The notes beneath the pieces are model-generated. The model searched no databases, was not told the origin of the DNA, and saw nothing but the letters and a program-made list of their open reading frames with translations. 64,000 nt of DNA from Cricetomys ansorgei (taxonomy: Eukaryota; Chordata; Mammalia; Rodentia; Nesomyidae), in assembly GCA_026225945.1 (NCBI GenBank), contig JAMJFZ010003581.1, positions 6,282,501-6,346,500 on the forward strand. The letters run 5' to 3'. Of this stretch, positions 48,525-61,937 are shown in pieces (within the stretch, counting starts at the first letter, position 1; every line of letters begins with the position of its first letter). The position numbers and the translations under genes were made by a program.

Positions 48525-50140
48525 TTTTTTAGTAATATTTATTCTTGTTTCTGTAGTAGCCATGCTAATTTATATTCCTTTGAACAGTGCATAAGGTTTC
48601 CCACTTCTGTATTCACACTTACCAGTCCTTAAATGTTGTTTCTTGTTTTCTTGATGATGGCCTTTTAGACTGAGTTGAGACCAAATTCGAGAGTAGTTTT
48701 GATCTATATTTCTCTGATGGGTAAAAGTATTGGGCATATATTTACAAGTCATTTGTACTTTGTCATTTGAAAGGTATATTTGCAATTCATTTTCAAACTC
48801 ATTGATTAGAATATTTGCATTTTTTGTTATTTATCTTTTTAGATTTTATATATTCTAAATATTAACCTTCCTTAGGCAAATTCTCCCATTTTGTTGGCCA
48901 TCTCTTCACTCCTTTCATTGTTTCTTCTGTTGTGAAGCTTTTCAATTTCACGCAATCCCATTTGTCAATTGATTTGCCATTTCCTGAGCTAGGCAGGCCT
49001 TATTCAGAAAACCATCGCCTTTGCTCACAGTCTGACATTTGTACTGTATCGGTATCAAGTAGTTTCAGTGTTTTTAGTCTTATCTTAAGAAATTTCATCA
49101 CTCTTGTTAATTTTTACAGGGTGAGAAGTATGAATTTGGTTTCATTTAATATTGGAATATAGTTTTTCATTTATAATGTTATTGACATATATATTGGACA
49201 CTTTCCAAACAGCAACATGACTCTGGCTGTGTGGCCTTGCTTTGGAGACTTCTGTTCTCTTAGTTGGTCTATGTTTCTGTTTTCAGGCTAGTTGCAGAGC
49301 ATTATTGTTGCAATGTCTCTGTAGTATAATTTTAAGTCAGCTCTTGTGAGGCATCTAGCTTTTATCTTGTGCAGAATTGCTTTTGCTATTTGAGTTTTTG
49401 TGTTTCCATATTCATAATAGGATTCTTTTGTCTAGTTCTCTGAGGAATTTTGTAATTTTTGATGGGAAGTGCATTGAACCTGTCTAGTTTTGCAATATGG
49501 CCATTTAAGCCATATTAAATCTTCTGACCCTTGAACATGCAAGGTCATTTCCCCTGCTACTGTTTTCATAATTGCTTTCTTAGTTATTTTATACTCTTCA
49601 CCGAAGAGGTCTTTGATTGCTTTGGTTATGTTTGTACTTAGATAATTTAATTGGGACAGCGGGTATGTGACTTAGACTCTTTTCTTGAATTCTTTCTCAG
49701 TGAATTTATTAGATAGAACAGCTTTTTGATTTCTCTATGCTGATTTTTCTTCCTGCTACTTTGCTAAAATATTTTCTCTTATTTAACAATCTTCCAAGGA
49801 AATCTTTACATGCTATAATTAGAAAACTCATATCATCTTCAGTTAAGGATAATTTGACTCCTTTCCTACTTATTTACAGCCTTATTTCTTTCTTTTATCT
49901 TATAGCTTTTCCTAGGTGTGAAAGGAAAATATTCGATAAGAATGGTGAGAGTAGATGCATTGTCACATTGCATTTAGAAAGTTGTTGGATATATATTTCT
50001 TGTATTTAAACTACATTGGGTTGATGTGTGATTGTTCTATTTCTACTTTCCCTGGAGCTTTTTATCATGAAGAAATGTTGAGTTTAAAATTAAAAACAAA
50101 CCTGTTATATCATCTAACTATATTGAAACATGCTAAATAT
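48525..50140 (-). mobile_element. Inverted 5' part of an L1 insertion
   Basis: Read on the reverse strand, this is L1 ORF2. The text gaccaaattcgagagtagtt, gcaaattctcccattttgtt, ttgtgaagcttttcaatttc, cacgcaatcccatttgtcaa, gtgcattgaacctgtctagt, agaatggtgagagtagatgc and ctggagctttttatcatgaa runs from the ORF2 end backwards into the reverse transcriptase region. Frames are broken by stops. Confidence 0.85.
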
Positions 50141-50149
50141 GTCTAGTTA

Positions 50150-50202
50150 TGGAACTGGGATATATGTTCACTAAAAGACAAATGAATAAAGAATATACAT
50201 GG

Positions 50203-50257
<55 letters not shown>

Positions 50258-50480
50258 TATATATATATATTTGTATATATATATTTGTAAATATATATGT
50301 GTATATGTATTTATATATATGTGTGTGTGTTTATATATTTATATATGTATATAAGAACACATACTATATTATTATTAAGACACAAAAGAATGGAACTGGA
50401 GATATCATAAACAAAATCAGTCAGACTTAGAAAAACCTCACATGTTTTCTCTGATCTGTGGAATCTAGCAGGGGAAGACA
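50150..50480 (+). mobile_element. Forward 3' part of the same L1 insertion
   Basis: The words tatgttcactaaaagacaaa, gaatggaactggagatatca, aaatcagtcagacttagaaa and cctcacatgttttctctgat are L1 ORF2 end sequence on the plus strand. A CA/TA microsatellite expanded inside it. It begins near the place in L1 where the inverted part on its left stops, so both parts probably belong to one insertion. Confidence 0.75.
50203..50341 (+). repeat. Compound (CA)n(TA)n microsatellite inside L1
   Basis: Alternating CA and TA runs, then TG-containing TA runs, within the forward L1 part. Confidence 0.95.
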
Positions 50481-50484
50481 ATTA

Positions 50485-53400
50485 AATAAATCATAACATA
50501 AATGCAAAAAGAAAAATTAAATTAAAAATGAAACAGACATTGATATTACTGAAAAAATCTTAGATCAGTTATAGTAGGAATATTTAACAGTTATGAATCA
50601 TCTTTTTAAAATTAAAAAACAGAAAGTCTTAGTCACCAAAATTTGTTTTAGAGAGTGTCAAAAGGCAATTATAGAAATGAAAAGCATAACAATGCCAAAA
50701 ACTAATTTGATAAACTCAGTAGTAGATAGGACAAAGACTTAAATCAGTTAAATCAGTTAACATGAGGCATGCCAATGCATTTTAACAATCTGAACAAGAG
50801 CGAGAAAATACCTGAAAGCTTTTTAACACTAATTCCATAGCTTATGGGACAAAACCAAAACATTTAACATGGATCTCATCATAGCAGTGGGAAAAGCATG
50901 AAAACAACTGTGGGACTGGAAAATGCATGGATGATTTCATCAGTGGCTTGATTTCTTGACTATCTGGAAGTCAGATGCGTAGTGCACACAAAAGAAATTC
51001 CTTTTTAACCTGTGAATATTGTTCTGCTCCCAACCTAGAGAATTACTACATGGTAATGTCTCATGATGCTAAGACAGTGCATCATCATCCAGCTCTCAGT
51101 CACCTATGCAATCATAAGGATTAACAGCCAACACTCTGTAAATCCCTGTACTGATGTGTTCTATAAAATACAACATTAATTGCATTTCCTATTTAGGATG
51201 CTTTCAATTTCTGGTTGCTACTGGGATATTAGATTAATATAAGTCAATAAATATCTGTATCGTAAATGCGGACTAAATATTTTCCAAAGTTTGTAAAAAG
51301 CATAATCTGCTCAATATAAGAACAGAATAAAAGAAACTCATACCATGTCATATCATCCTCTCAGAACTGATAGAAAAGTGAAAGGGATCCTGTGAGAACA
51401 TGACATGGACAATTTGAATTAGACAGAATTTTTCATTCCAGATTATAGAGCCAGAGTGGGAAAAGATTGCAGTTTTGAAATACTGAAACTGAAGATCTCT
51501 TCCTGTCCAATCTGGATCTGATGAAATCTCTTTCATAAATTAAGACATGAAGATAATCCAAAAACAAATAGAATCACGGAATTTTTTTTTGTTGCCAGAT
51601 TTAGTTTCAAGTAAAAAAGGCATAAAGGGTGCTTTTTAGAAAAGAAAAATAAATTTTAAAAAAATGTTTGGAATTTTTAAATGAAAAGAGACCAGATTGT
51701 GTAAAAATAGTGGTAATTACATTAGAGTGAACTTCAAATGAAATTTCATCAATTTAATTTGATGACTGAGACAAAAAATTAATCACTTGATACAGAATTC
51801 CAACATATGAGGCAACAGAGTAGAAATAAATTTGGTTTTATTTTAAGAGGTTAAGGTATCCCAGATGAAGATTTTGACATTCAAGTTTGTAAAATGCCAT
51901 CAATCGGTTCTCATAACTGATAAGTGAATACTGAAAATCTAACGCCAAGAAAATTGTATTTAAATGGCACATTGAATATGAAAACAGCTTTGAACAAAAA
52001 AAGTATATATATATATATAAAGTATATAAAGTAATTGGGACTCTGAGAAGCTTAGAAGGCAGAAGCAGAAAGTAAGCAAAATCTTTTTTGTTTGTTCGTA
52101 TCATTTTTGCTCTTTTCGTGGCAGAGACCTATGCAAAATACAGAGATTAACAATATAGATTTGAAAAATACACACACACACGCAGACACTCACACAAATG
52201 CACGCACACACTCACTCACACCTGCAGTGCAAGGCTATGATGATGTAAACATACTGAAATATAAGTGGCTGAATGGAAAAGAACAAAAAAGAATCACACA
52301 AATACTTCAAAAATTGAAATTATAATATCAGTGTCATAAAAATAGCAGACAGAATAAGGAAAATTACTGTGGAAACAGTGGTTAATGAGGGAAAAAATCA
52401 AGTCATCAGTTGCAAGTAATCATTTTCAGCAAACGCTGGAATTTCAAAATCGGTTAAAAACTTCACAAGTAGAGAGAAGTAGATATTTCCAACAATCAAT
52501 CATCACAGTTAAGTATTTCAGTTGTCTACTCTGAGCAATTAAATCGAATCTGAGAGAAAAATTAGCCCATGAGACAGAACTCAACAATCAGAATCTAATG
52601 GACTGAGAGGGCACATTACCATGATGATAAAACCATCTTTGTCATGGCAGTAGCTACAGTAATATAAAGTTATACAGAAGCCAACACACATACATACAAA
52701 AAAGTCTGACTGCTGAGTTCTGAATTCAGTTTGTGATTGTGACAATATCAAAGGTCAAGGTTAATACTGTATTATAAGTAAAATATTAATATAAGAAATC
52801 AGATAAAGGATTTGAGTTTTGGTACCTCTTTAAACCTGTCTTTGAAAGTTTCTGTAAATATATAGTTCCTTCATACTGCAAAACCTTTTTAAATAGGAAG
52901 TAAAAAAATAATAAGGAAGGGAATATACATAGAACTGGTTTTGTATTTCAACCCTAACTCACTGCCTCTACAAAATATACTCATTGAAAATTAACTGAGA
53001 TTTAAGGATGGCTTTTTAGCCTTTCTCCGATAACCCTGCTCATAGAGTGAATAGTGAATAGCAGTGAGGAAGAAGCCTTTGCAGTAACTTTATCATTTAT
53101 CTGAACACCATTTAGAGACATTTGGTCCTCTCACTCTTCATCTAAGCAAGACATTTATAAAGTATTGATCCTTTGATAATTAACAGTTTCTGAAACAAGT
53201 CATAATAATTCAGAATATTGGAATACAGCAAGACACCCTCACAGATGCTGTGGAAACTGCCACAGCCAGCTGGGCTTTTGTCTTCGTAGCTGACAGCAAT
53301 GTGCAACTTTTGGATCCCACAAAAGAAACAGAGCTTTAATCCTCTGTAGGTCATGTAGAGCTTTAGCCACAGGTGAACACAAGATGTTTGAATTTCTCAT

Positions 53401-54940
53401 TTAAAAAAAATAAATAACACCATGCCTTCCCTGGCTTTCTTGTTTCTTTATTCATCCATCACATAAAAAATGTGATTTATTTAAGCTTTTCCTGATGGCT
53501 TACAATCAATACTCTCTTTTTCTTATATAATGTTTTGGTGACTAAATAGGCACACTTTCTTATTTCATATTTTTAATGTTATGAAATGAATTACTTAGGG
53601 TGCAATTCAGTTAAAGTATAATGTAACCACTTCATCTAAAAGCACCCCACAAAACTAAATGCCAAACTATAATATATACAAATTGATTTGCACCCCAAAT
53701 AGAAAAGTATACACAGCAAGGTGAGGGATGCTATTCTAAGTGCATTTAAAAAAAAAAAAAAGTCAATTTGATGTTAGGGAGTTTTTGTTTTCCTGAGTTG
53801 TGTATTCATTTTTCAAAGTCAGGCTAAACAGAATCCCACAATTTCATAAATTATCAAGTCATTTAGGATGCATAATTAATTGGATTGTACTGTGCCATAT
53901 TTATGAGGGTTATTCATGCACAGTATGAGATAATCATAAATTATTTTGTTAACAAAATCTCTTGAGAGGCATTTAAAGAGTCTTCCCTTGAGTAACCCCC
54001 ATTGGTGTGACTGCTGCCTCACACTTTTCTGTTGGCTAAATCAAGAATGGGTTATTTATTACCACATAATTATAAGTCCCATCTGTAAAATATTGAAGCA
54101 GTTCACAGAGGAGGCACAAAGCAATATCAGTATTCCAGATTTTCAAATGTTTGAAACAATTAGAGAAAGAAGACAAAGACAAACAGACAAAACCTTTGTA
54201 TATTTGATGACTATATCTATATTTAGGTTTCTTCTATGAATTTCATTTCTAAAGTTCTTCATACAAAATTTATAAAAGGCTTGAGGGTTTCTTACAATTT
54301 TCTATAGCAACTTTTTAAAATTGTAGGTCTAAACTTTTCATGACCATCAATATGAAGGGAAAATGAGATGGTTTTTTGTTTTTGTTTTTTTTTAAAGAAA
54401 AAGATAAGTCTAAGCACATCAAATGATATTTAATTGGGACTGGAAATACTCCAAGTTTGACTTTCAGAAAAAAAATAAAAAGAGAGCTTTGATTACAATA
54501 GTTCATGTTGGGCTCATGTTGAGCCTGCCAAAAATCCAAGCTAGATCAGAGCCTTTTTTGAAATAAACACAAGCTTAATCTGATGTAGATGTTTCAAGAC
54601 CCCCACTGCTTTAGTTATAACATCATCTGTTACTGAATGATTTATAAATGACCCTCTATAGAAAATTTTCTACAAGATGGGGAGGGGGTGTGAGATATTT
54701 TAACTTGAGGACATAAGGACATGTCTAACTAACATATTAAGATCATGGAATGATCCTTCTTGGGAGCAAGGATTCTTTCCATTCATGTTTTTAGTCTATG
54801 ATTGAATCTTAAAATATACAATACGTAGCATAGTCTTTCCCTGTTACTAGTATTATTTAGTGCCTTGAGACTGTTTAGTCTGCAAGCATTCAGCAGACCA
54901 GATACTCAATTATATGCATTCACACAGCAAATAAGATTAT
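50485..54940. other. Non-coding DNA, mainly AT-rich single copy
   Basis: No gene was seen. The first 500 bases are A-rich and could be L1-derived (gaaatgaaaagcataacaat), but this is unproven. Small simple repeats occur at 52000-52018 (TA) and 52171-52225 (CA-rich). The block 53840-54130 is described separately. Confidence 0.45.
53840..54130. promoter_or_regulatory. Candidate conserved non-coding element
   Basis: A non-repeat block has homeodomain-like words (gcataattaattggattg, ttgttaacaaaatc, gggttatttattaccacata) and a balanced 3' half. Constraint is suspected but not tested. Confidence 0.35.
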
Positions 54941-54944
54941 AAGA

Positions 54945-55143
54945 ACTTGAGTTAGGTTATGGAATTGATCCCAGCTTCCACATTTAACTATTCAAGATCT
55001 TGAGCAGGTTGCTAAGTTTCTGTATGCCTTAATAATAATAGGACCTGCCTCTGATGACAATCATGAAGAAGAAATGAATTTCTCACACAAATCCCTGAAC
55101 TGTGTGCTGAAATGAAGCATTAATTGTTACCTATTATTGACAG
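54945..55143 (+). mobile_element. MIR SINE fossil
   Basis: The MIR order is clear: attgatcccagcttccacat, ttaactattcaagatcttga, gcaggttgctaagtttctgt, tgccttaataataataggac, ctgcctctgatgac, then gtgctgaaatgaagcattaa and ttgttacctattattg. It includes the MIR core and its 3' end, on the plus strand. Confidence 0.78.
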
Positions 55144-55360
55144 ACTTGCTATTATTTTCCTTTGTAGGCAGGTTTAACTTAAAAGTAACTTTAGATTCCT
55201 TGGCCATGTAGGAAAAAAGAGCTACATTGGTAGTTAAGGAATTAAGAACTCCAAGCAGGATTTCTTAAAAATGTTCAAACTTTGACTTGAAGTTTTTATG
55301 TTCACAAAGAGAAACATGCTGATTTTTATTTGCAGACATAGCATTCTTTTACAAATATGT

Positions 55361-55545
55361 TTTACACTTATTTATTGAGTGTTGTGTGTGTACACATAAC
55401 ATACAGCATGGAATGCATGTAGAGGTCAGAGGACAGCTTAAAGGAATTGATTATCTCTTTCCCTCTAAGTTTCAGGTATCAAACTCAAGTCATCAGGCTT
55501 GGTGACAAGTGTCCTTACCTTGATCCATCTCTCTAGCTCCACCAT
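55361..55545 (-). mobile_element. B2/B3-class SINE
   Basis: The reverse complement carries the head from gatccatctctctagctcc, the middle from gtatcaaactcaagtcatca and ggcttggtgacaagtgtcct, then gcatgtagaggtcagaggac and the tail. Confidence 0.9.
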
Positions 55546-55549
55546 TACA

Positions 55550-56065
55550 TCCATACAAGTGTGGAGATTGCTCTCCAATTAAAGCTTTTCTTCTGTATGT
55601 ATAACCTTGGGTGAATATGCAACTCAGTATGGCATGAACTTCATTTGTTGTTAAATGCTCAGTTTTACATTTACAATAGAACCAGGAATGCATGTTAACA
55701 TATATTTAATATATACATTAAAGACTAAAACTCAGACATTTTTATTAATCATAAAGATAATTGATGAATTTACCAGAGAGTGGGTAAATTGCTTAGAGAC
55801 GTTCTGCATAATGTTATTCAAACAGCAAACATGGCTCTTTCTAATCAAAAAGCCAAGTTTTTCAGTGCTTCACAGTTAGCCCAGAGAACTTGGGAAGTTA
55901 CTTCCATTCTAGTTCCGAATAAACCTGTAGCCTCTGAATAATGGTATTGGGGATGAGGAGAGTCTCAACCGTTTTGTAGCCTTGTTGTTGCCAATGCAGT
56001 TCGAGAGAGTCATTTAGAAACAGGGAGGGTAAATGTCCTCAGACAAAATATGAAAATCCTAAAGA
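55550..56065. other. Non-coding DNA
   Basis: No gene or repeat was recognised. Confidence 0.5.
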
Positions 56066-56590
56066 TAGGAATGCAGAACAATTAAATTATTCGCTATCAT
56101 TATGGCAATTGTTTTGTGTGCTAATGGACCCAAATCTAATTATTATTATCAAGCAATTATGTTGCACTCTATTTTTTCAAAGTGCTTTGCAACAATTTTT
56201 ATTAGATAGTCATAGTAATAACCCCGCAAAAGAGGTCAGACTGTCTCCAAGGGAGAAAAAATGAAGCTATCTTACAATAAAATGCTCTAATTTTCCTACT
56301 CCTGAATATAAAAGTTTTATGTTGTGATTTGTTTGGTCTCCTAGCACATGACCTGGTTTAATAATGTGCAATTTGAAATCACCCTAACTATTCACTGTCT
56401 GATGTGGTAGCTGAGAAAGTTCTGCATCCCTAGGATAAAACAAACAATCATAAAACTTTTAAATGTGAGCGGCAGATAATTAGCAGGGCAGAAGCTCAGG
56501 AAGAGAGATGATTAATAGAAACAGGTTGTTTGCCGGGGTCAGTAATAACAAGAGAAAGCATCACTTCATAATTTGCTGAACATTTTTTTT
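56066..56590. promoter_or_regulatory. Strongest candidate conserved non-coding element
   Basis: This 500-base non-repeat block is packed with intact homeodomain and related words: caattaaattattcgctatc, ttatggcaattgttttgtgt, gctaatggacccaaatctaa, ttattattatcaagcaatta, aacaatcataaaactttt, gcagataattagcagggc, agatgattaatagaaacagg. The region lacks frames of note. Such density in a gene desert is typical of developmental enhancers, but conservation was not tested. Confidence 0.45.
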
Positions 56591-58435
56591 ATTGTTGGCA
56601 TAAAGGTTTCTTTTTTTTCCTATTTTTTTAATTGTTAATGAATTTAGTATAATTTCTTTGTTTAAATGTTATAACTATTATAAAATTTTAAAACTTAACA
56701 GGGAAACTTTTTTTCCCCCACTAAACAGAAATGTAATTCAAGGAAACGGCTAACTGGATCAAGATCACAAAGCTTACAGTTAAATAATTTGATAGTCTAA
56801 CACAAATCTTCCAAATGGAATTCATTTGAACATTACTCATCCTATTTTCTTTACTGAAAGTGGTCAAATCATTTTATATCTTAATGTTGTCAGGCTGCAA
56901 CAAATAGTGCTTTCCTTTTGCAAAGTGTCAATGAAGCTCGCTTTCTCCAGAACCTTACTCTTCTCAAAGCATGTGTCACTCCAGTTCACAGGAGTATTTG
57001 TGCTATCCTGGGTAGTAACAGGAAAGATGAGAAATGATGGCTTTTGAGAGTCCTGTCACTGCCAGTGTTGGTCCACGTGACATGCATTAACTTTGCCACA
57101 GAACATTTGAAGGGAGGCACTTGGACTATTACACAATCTGAGCCACTTGCCACTAGTCCAAGGAAATTGAAATTGCAGAAACTACATTAAATTTTGAGGT
57201 AAAGACCTGTTATTCTCTAAAAATGGTGTTCTGTTCTTCAGAACACCAGCGAACATGGAGTTGCATGCAAGTGGGTGTTCTCATGAAAAGAAAAGCATTG
57301 CATTCTAAAAGCTTTCAACAAAAATGGAGGATTTTCAGTGAGAAAATACGCAAGAGGCTTCATTAGAAAAAGACTCTTAGATTTTTTTAAAAAATTGATT
57401 TGCACTGCATACTGACAGTATATACTGAGGGGAGACATATCTATACAGTGTTGTTAGCAGATGGGCTCCAGAAAGCAGAGAGCAGGTGGGGGGCGAACAG
57501 AAGAATAGAGTTCCAGGTCTTGCCATAATCAAAGTGAGAAAGCTATTCTGTATCTCAGCAACCTGGAGGCAAACCAGAACCAAAAGAGACAACGAAATTG
57601 AAGAGTTAAAGACCTAATACTAGAACAAAGCTCAGAGTAAAATATTTGGCGATGTGTCCCCTTTTGTGTTATGTGCAGTTATGCTTGCTCTTAATCTTTC
57701 ATTTTCATCCTCTTGAAATCAAACCACACATTTCTCAGTTTGCAAATGGAGGATCTGGTCATCACACCCAATGGAGAGACATCTCCAAGGGTGAGTACCT
57801 CTGATTTGCGGAAACATGAGGATTTTTCCCTGCCATATACGAGGAAGCAGGTGCTTAATGCCTGCTTCCCCATGGCCTGACAGGAACTACAGAAATCAGC
57901 AGTGCTAACAATGTTGCCAGAACATTTTCAAAGATATTTTAAAAAACACATGTGAAAAACAAGGAAGTTATTTCCTGAATAATGAAAATGTAAATTAATT
58001 TATGGAATTCAGAATATTTAATTCAAAACTATTTATTGTTTTGAATCTTAATTTTATAAGCAACTTAGTTAAGAGACTTATCAGTAAAGAAACAGAAAAC
58101 TGGTATGTATGGCAATATCTTCCTATCTTTCTCATGCAATATCTGATCATTGACACCACATATATTGCCTGGCTTCATATAAGGCTATACAGTCAAATAA
58201 TATAAAGGAAATGAGGGTGGGTTTGCTTTGTTTATTATGAAAAGAAAATAAGCAATGTGCCAAAAATTCAGGAACTTTAATTAGAAACAACATTTAAAGT
58301 TGATTTCTGAATAGTTATTAAAAGGAGTTTACAGTGGTCTTTATGAAAGAAAAAATAATAAAACTAATTTTTCTATATTAAGTGTGCTAACACTAATGAT
58401 CATTAAAGAGGAATAATCATACAAAATAATTACCA
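56591..58435. other. Non-coding DNA
   Basis: No gene or clear repeat was seen. T-runs occur at 56583-56640. Short frames on both strands have no motif. Confidence 0.5.
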
Positions 58436-58439
58436 TGGC

Positions 58440-58800
58440 TATGTAAAGTAGATTTGCCCAAGGGCAGATTTGAATTGTAAGAGGCCCCCTTTTCCCTCCA
58501 GACTGTCAGGTCTTCCAGTTTCTCTCTTAAGAGCTTTACTCACCATTGAGGAATAGACTTGGCCTAGTTGGGGGAGCAGGGTTGGGGGTGGTCATCAGGT
58601 TTTTTTTTTCTTGGTTTAGGGGGTTCCCTTTGTGAATTCTCTGTGTGGAATTGGTGATTAGGGCCCTTGCTCCCTGGAGTCTTGGGACAGCTGTCAGGAG
58701 CATAGCCCTTTCCATGTCTCAGAGTTGCAGTTAGATTTCTCAGATGAAGTAGTCTGAGAGCACTGGAACTAGCTGGTATATACACCTTGATTACAGGATT
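58440..58800. other. Unassigned GC-richer block
   Basis: Base content rises, with a G/T-rich stretch (58565-58625) and ttgggacagctgtcaggagc. A 73-codon minus-strand frame at 58564-58785 is proline- and lysine-rich at its end because of the tract. It could be an old LTR or an enhancer. I cannot decide. Confidence 0.3.
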
Positions 58801-58804
58801 TACA

Positions 58805-61170
58805 GCAGCAGCATCTACCCAACTTCAAAAATGAGAAAAAAATAATTCAGTAAGTTAAAAATTTGTACCAGAGCCTAGAATATGAATAATTAGGTGACCA
58901 TTGTAGTCTAGTGAGTTATTCTGATAAATCCATTAAATACATCTGTATATGAAAAGATCATTTTCTTTACATAAGAGCAGGCACACATATGCAGTTTTAA
59001 AAATGTTTCATGATTCATCTTGTCCATATATAAAGCATACTTGAGCTATATTTTTCCAGAAATAGTGTTTCATCTCACTGTTATAAGGTGATCTGGTCAT
59101 TCTCAAGCCATGTCAAAAACATCATCCCACTTATTTCTCAGAATATCCTGCTGAATATTCACAGTTAACATGAAACCTCTTTGCAAACTTTGATATTATT
59201 TTAATTTCTTCACATTTCAGTCAAATTATATTCATAAATATGCATTAAAGTGTTAAACTTTTTTGTATAGAAACATGTCTATGAGTTTACTAGCAAATAT
59301 TTCTAGACTGAACAAATCAAGAGACTCATTGCCAAGAGTGTGGTTGGGCCTTTCTCCTAAAACTGAAGGAAGCCAGGATCCATAAAAAGATCCCCAAAAT
59401 TCTTCTAACTACCAAAACTGAACCCTCCCTTCTGTTTCTGGTCACCTACTGTCACTGAGAGGAACTCTGATGATGTGATTGCTTTTGTCAAATTGACATC
59501 CATTGACCACAATTGCCCAGAATTGTCTTAGAATATGGCATGAACTGAAGTTTGTCTTTGGGAACACAAGTTTCAAATAGGGGATTGCCAGATCACGTAC
59601 TTTTATAATCTTAGTTTCTCTCCAATAAAAACTAGTAACAAAAAGTTGTGACAAAGTACCTACTTCCCTCAAATCATTCTTCTGAAATACATTTATAGTC
59701 AGTCTATTTGGCTGGAGAAGTAAACATTTAATTGAATCAAACTGCAAACAGCAGATTTATGTGCTTAAATGCACTTATTAAACTAGTTGGTGAATTTAGT
59801 TTGGGAAATTAAACACCATGGAAGTACACTCTGCAGGCTCTAAATTGCGTTCTTTTGCAAGTAGCTAAACTGATGCCTGAGGATTCCTCTGACAAGCCGG
59901 GAGCAAGCACAGAGAATAAGAAAAGGGATTCAAGGGGGAACTCAGAAAGTGGCGGCAACAAGTTGGGATATAATTGCCTGTCTTTGTCTTACTGCTTTCC
60001 TTTTAAAATGTTGTCAGAGGGAGGGGACACTAAAAGCTGTCCTGATTTTCTTTATTGTATTTTAACTTCACATGAATTCATTATACCAAATGTCTTAGAA
60101 ATTGCACAAAAAAGTTGAAGATATAATAATCTGTTAAGTACAGTTTTTAGTTAAAATGGGCTAATGCAGACTCAATTATCAAGGTCCGTTCTTAGGAAGC
60201 AGAATGTATACTGAATGGCAAGTGTAAGAGGTGCAGCTCTATGTAACTGGTTCCTCTTGGAATGTATCCTTTGTCAAGGATATGTAGCATTCTTGGTTAA
60301 AATACAGATAATAATGGTATAGATTTGCCAATCGCTCATTCTTCCCATCTCTCTTTATTCTCAGAGCCTCCCCAAGGCTTCTTTAGTCCTTTTAGTATAT
60401 GCCTGTATCTTAAGGAATTCGTGATTCTTTATTATTCTCTTTAACCCACATTATTGACATTCTATGTTTTGTAGTTGGAACCTCAAGAAATTGTGAAGGC
60501 TGTTGACCCTCAGAGAAATATTCCCTTTCTTCCATTTCTCCGTCCTTTCCATTGATGATCATATGATCTTATATAAGAAGCTTCCCCTCCCGTTCACAGA
60601 ACAGACAAAATTATATACACACTTAGTCCAGCGTTGACTAACACTCCATCATGATCAGACCCAGTGGTAGTTGGATGTCAGTCTTTATGCTAGAAGTATC
60701 ACTTGAAGTGGACAATTTTATCTCCTTCAACAAATTGAGGAGGTGGGTACTCCTAACCTGGCTTCCTAAAAATGGTAATCGGGTATATGCGGGGGTTTGA
60801 ATCAGATACTTTCAGTGGTTTCCCTAGTTACAACAAATGACAAAAGGAAATAAGCTAATTTAAGTCAATGATTCCAGGTGGCAAAGACACACCATATGGG
60901 GAACCCTGCCAAAGGAAACAGAAATTGCTAAAGGCTAGCAGGCCCTTACACTGTGTTCCTGAAATGTGAAGGACTTTTCGCCAGATAGCTATTAGCTACT
61001 CAAAAGGTCACTCACTAAAACTGAAACTTAAATGATCAGTCTTAAGCACACAAAACTATCTAATACAAACTGGACTCTCCTTTTCATTTCTTGTTCTATG
61101 CTTGAGATTAATGATAAAAGAGCGAGAGTCTTCTTCAGATGCTTGTAAATCCTAAACACTGACAGAAGTC
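58805..61170. other. Non-coding DNA
   Basis: No gene was seen. A block near 59800-60000 is less AT-rich and has an 87-codon plus-strand frame without domains. Nothing else was recognised. Confidence 0.5.
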
Positions 61171-61174
61171 TAGA

Positions 61175-61330
61175 TTGTAGAAGGCTGAGGTCTGGAATTT
61201 GAATTTAGGTTGCAGTTCAAACCCATCACCTACTAGCTATGTGCCATATACCATCCTCCTTTGTTCTTTCCATAAGAAAATAAATACTGTTGGTGACAAT
61301 TGAATTCTGATGGCAGGAGAGAGAAGTGTG
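61175..61330 (+). mobile_element. MIR SINE fossil
   Basis: The MIR pattern is seen in tttgaatttaggttgcagtt, caaacccatcacctactagc, tatgtgccat, then ctttccataagaaaataaat. This matches the MIR 5' half and core order. Confidence 0.65.
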
Positions 61331-61364
61331 CATAAAACTTCCACTTTCTCTGTCTTTGCAGAAA

Positions 61365-61700
61365 CTTTGTTCATCAGCATTGGCAATACAGACAGGCTAA
61401 GAGCCTTTACATGCAAGCCTGGAGATGATTGGGCCTTCTTCTGACCTTATCCATCCCTCTCTGGTTAACAAGATTTAGATAGGCTGATTAAAGTGTCTAG
61501 TTAGCATAGACCAAAGCTATTGTATCTCTCCATTCTGCACTGCCCTATTTCTTCCATAAAAGCTCGTTCCCCACACAATAACCTGAATTTGCCCCACTCT
61601 GAGGAAGGCATTTCCCTCAGAATCTGTTTCTTGGGTTAGTGACTCTGTGCACCACTCATCTCCTTGGGGGGTCCCTGTACCCACAAAAAAACACAGAGTA
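61365..61700 (+). mobile_element. Possible LTR-like sequence
   Basis: An LTR-like run is suggested by gcatagaccaaagctattgt, a TATA-like ccataaaagctcg at about 61554, tgccccactctgaggaag, then a U5-like ttggggggtccctgtaccc. No target duplication or clear AATAAA was found. Confidence 0.4.
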
Positions 61701-61937
61701 CAATAACAATCAGTGGATGGGAGTTCATTTGTTCTGAGCAGGCTCTCTTGTAATACTTAGTCCAGGATTCAACTCCTTTGTAGCCTTTTCTCTGACATCA
61801 AGAATTCCTTTTCTAAAGAAAGTAACAAGATAGGGATAATAAATCCACATGCATTAGAAGATTTTACTGTTACTTCCTCTGATGTTCTATGGAAACACAA
61901 AGTAATGTAATCTTTCTAATGATTGATTTCCTATAGG

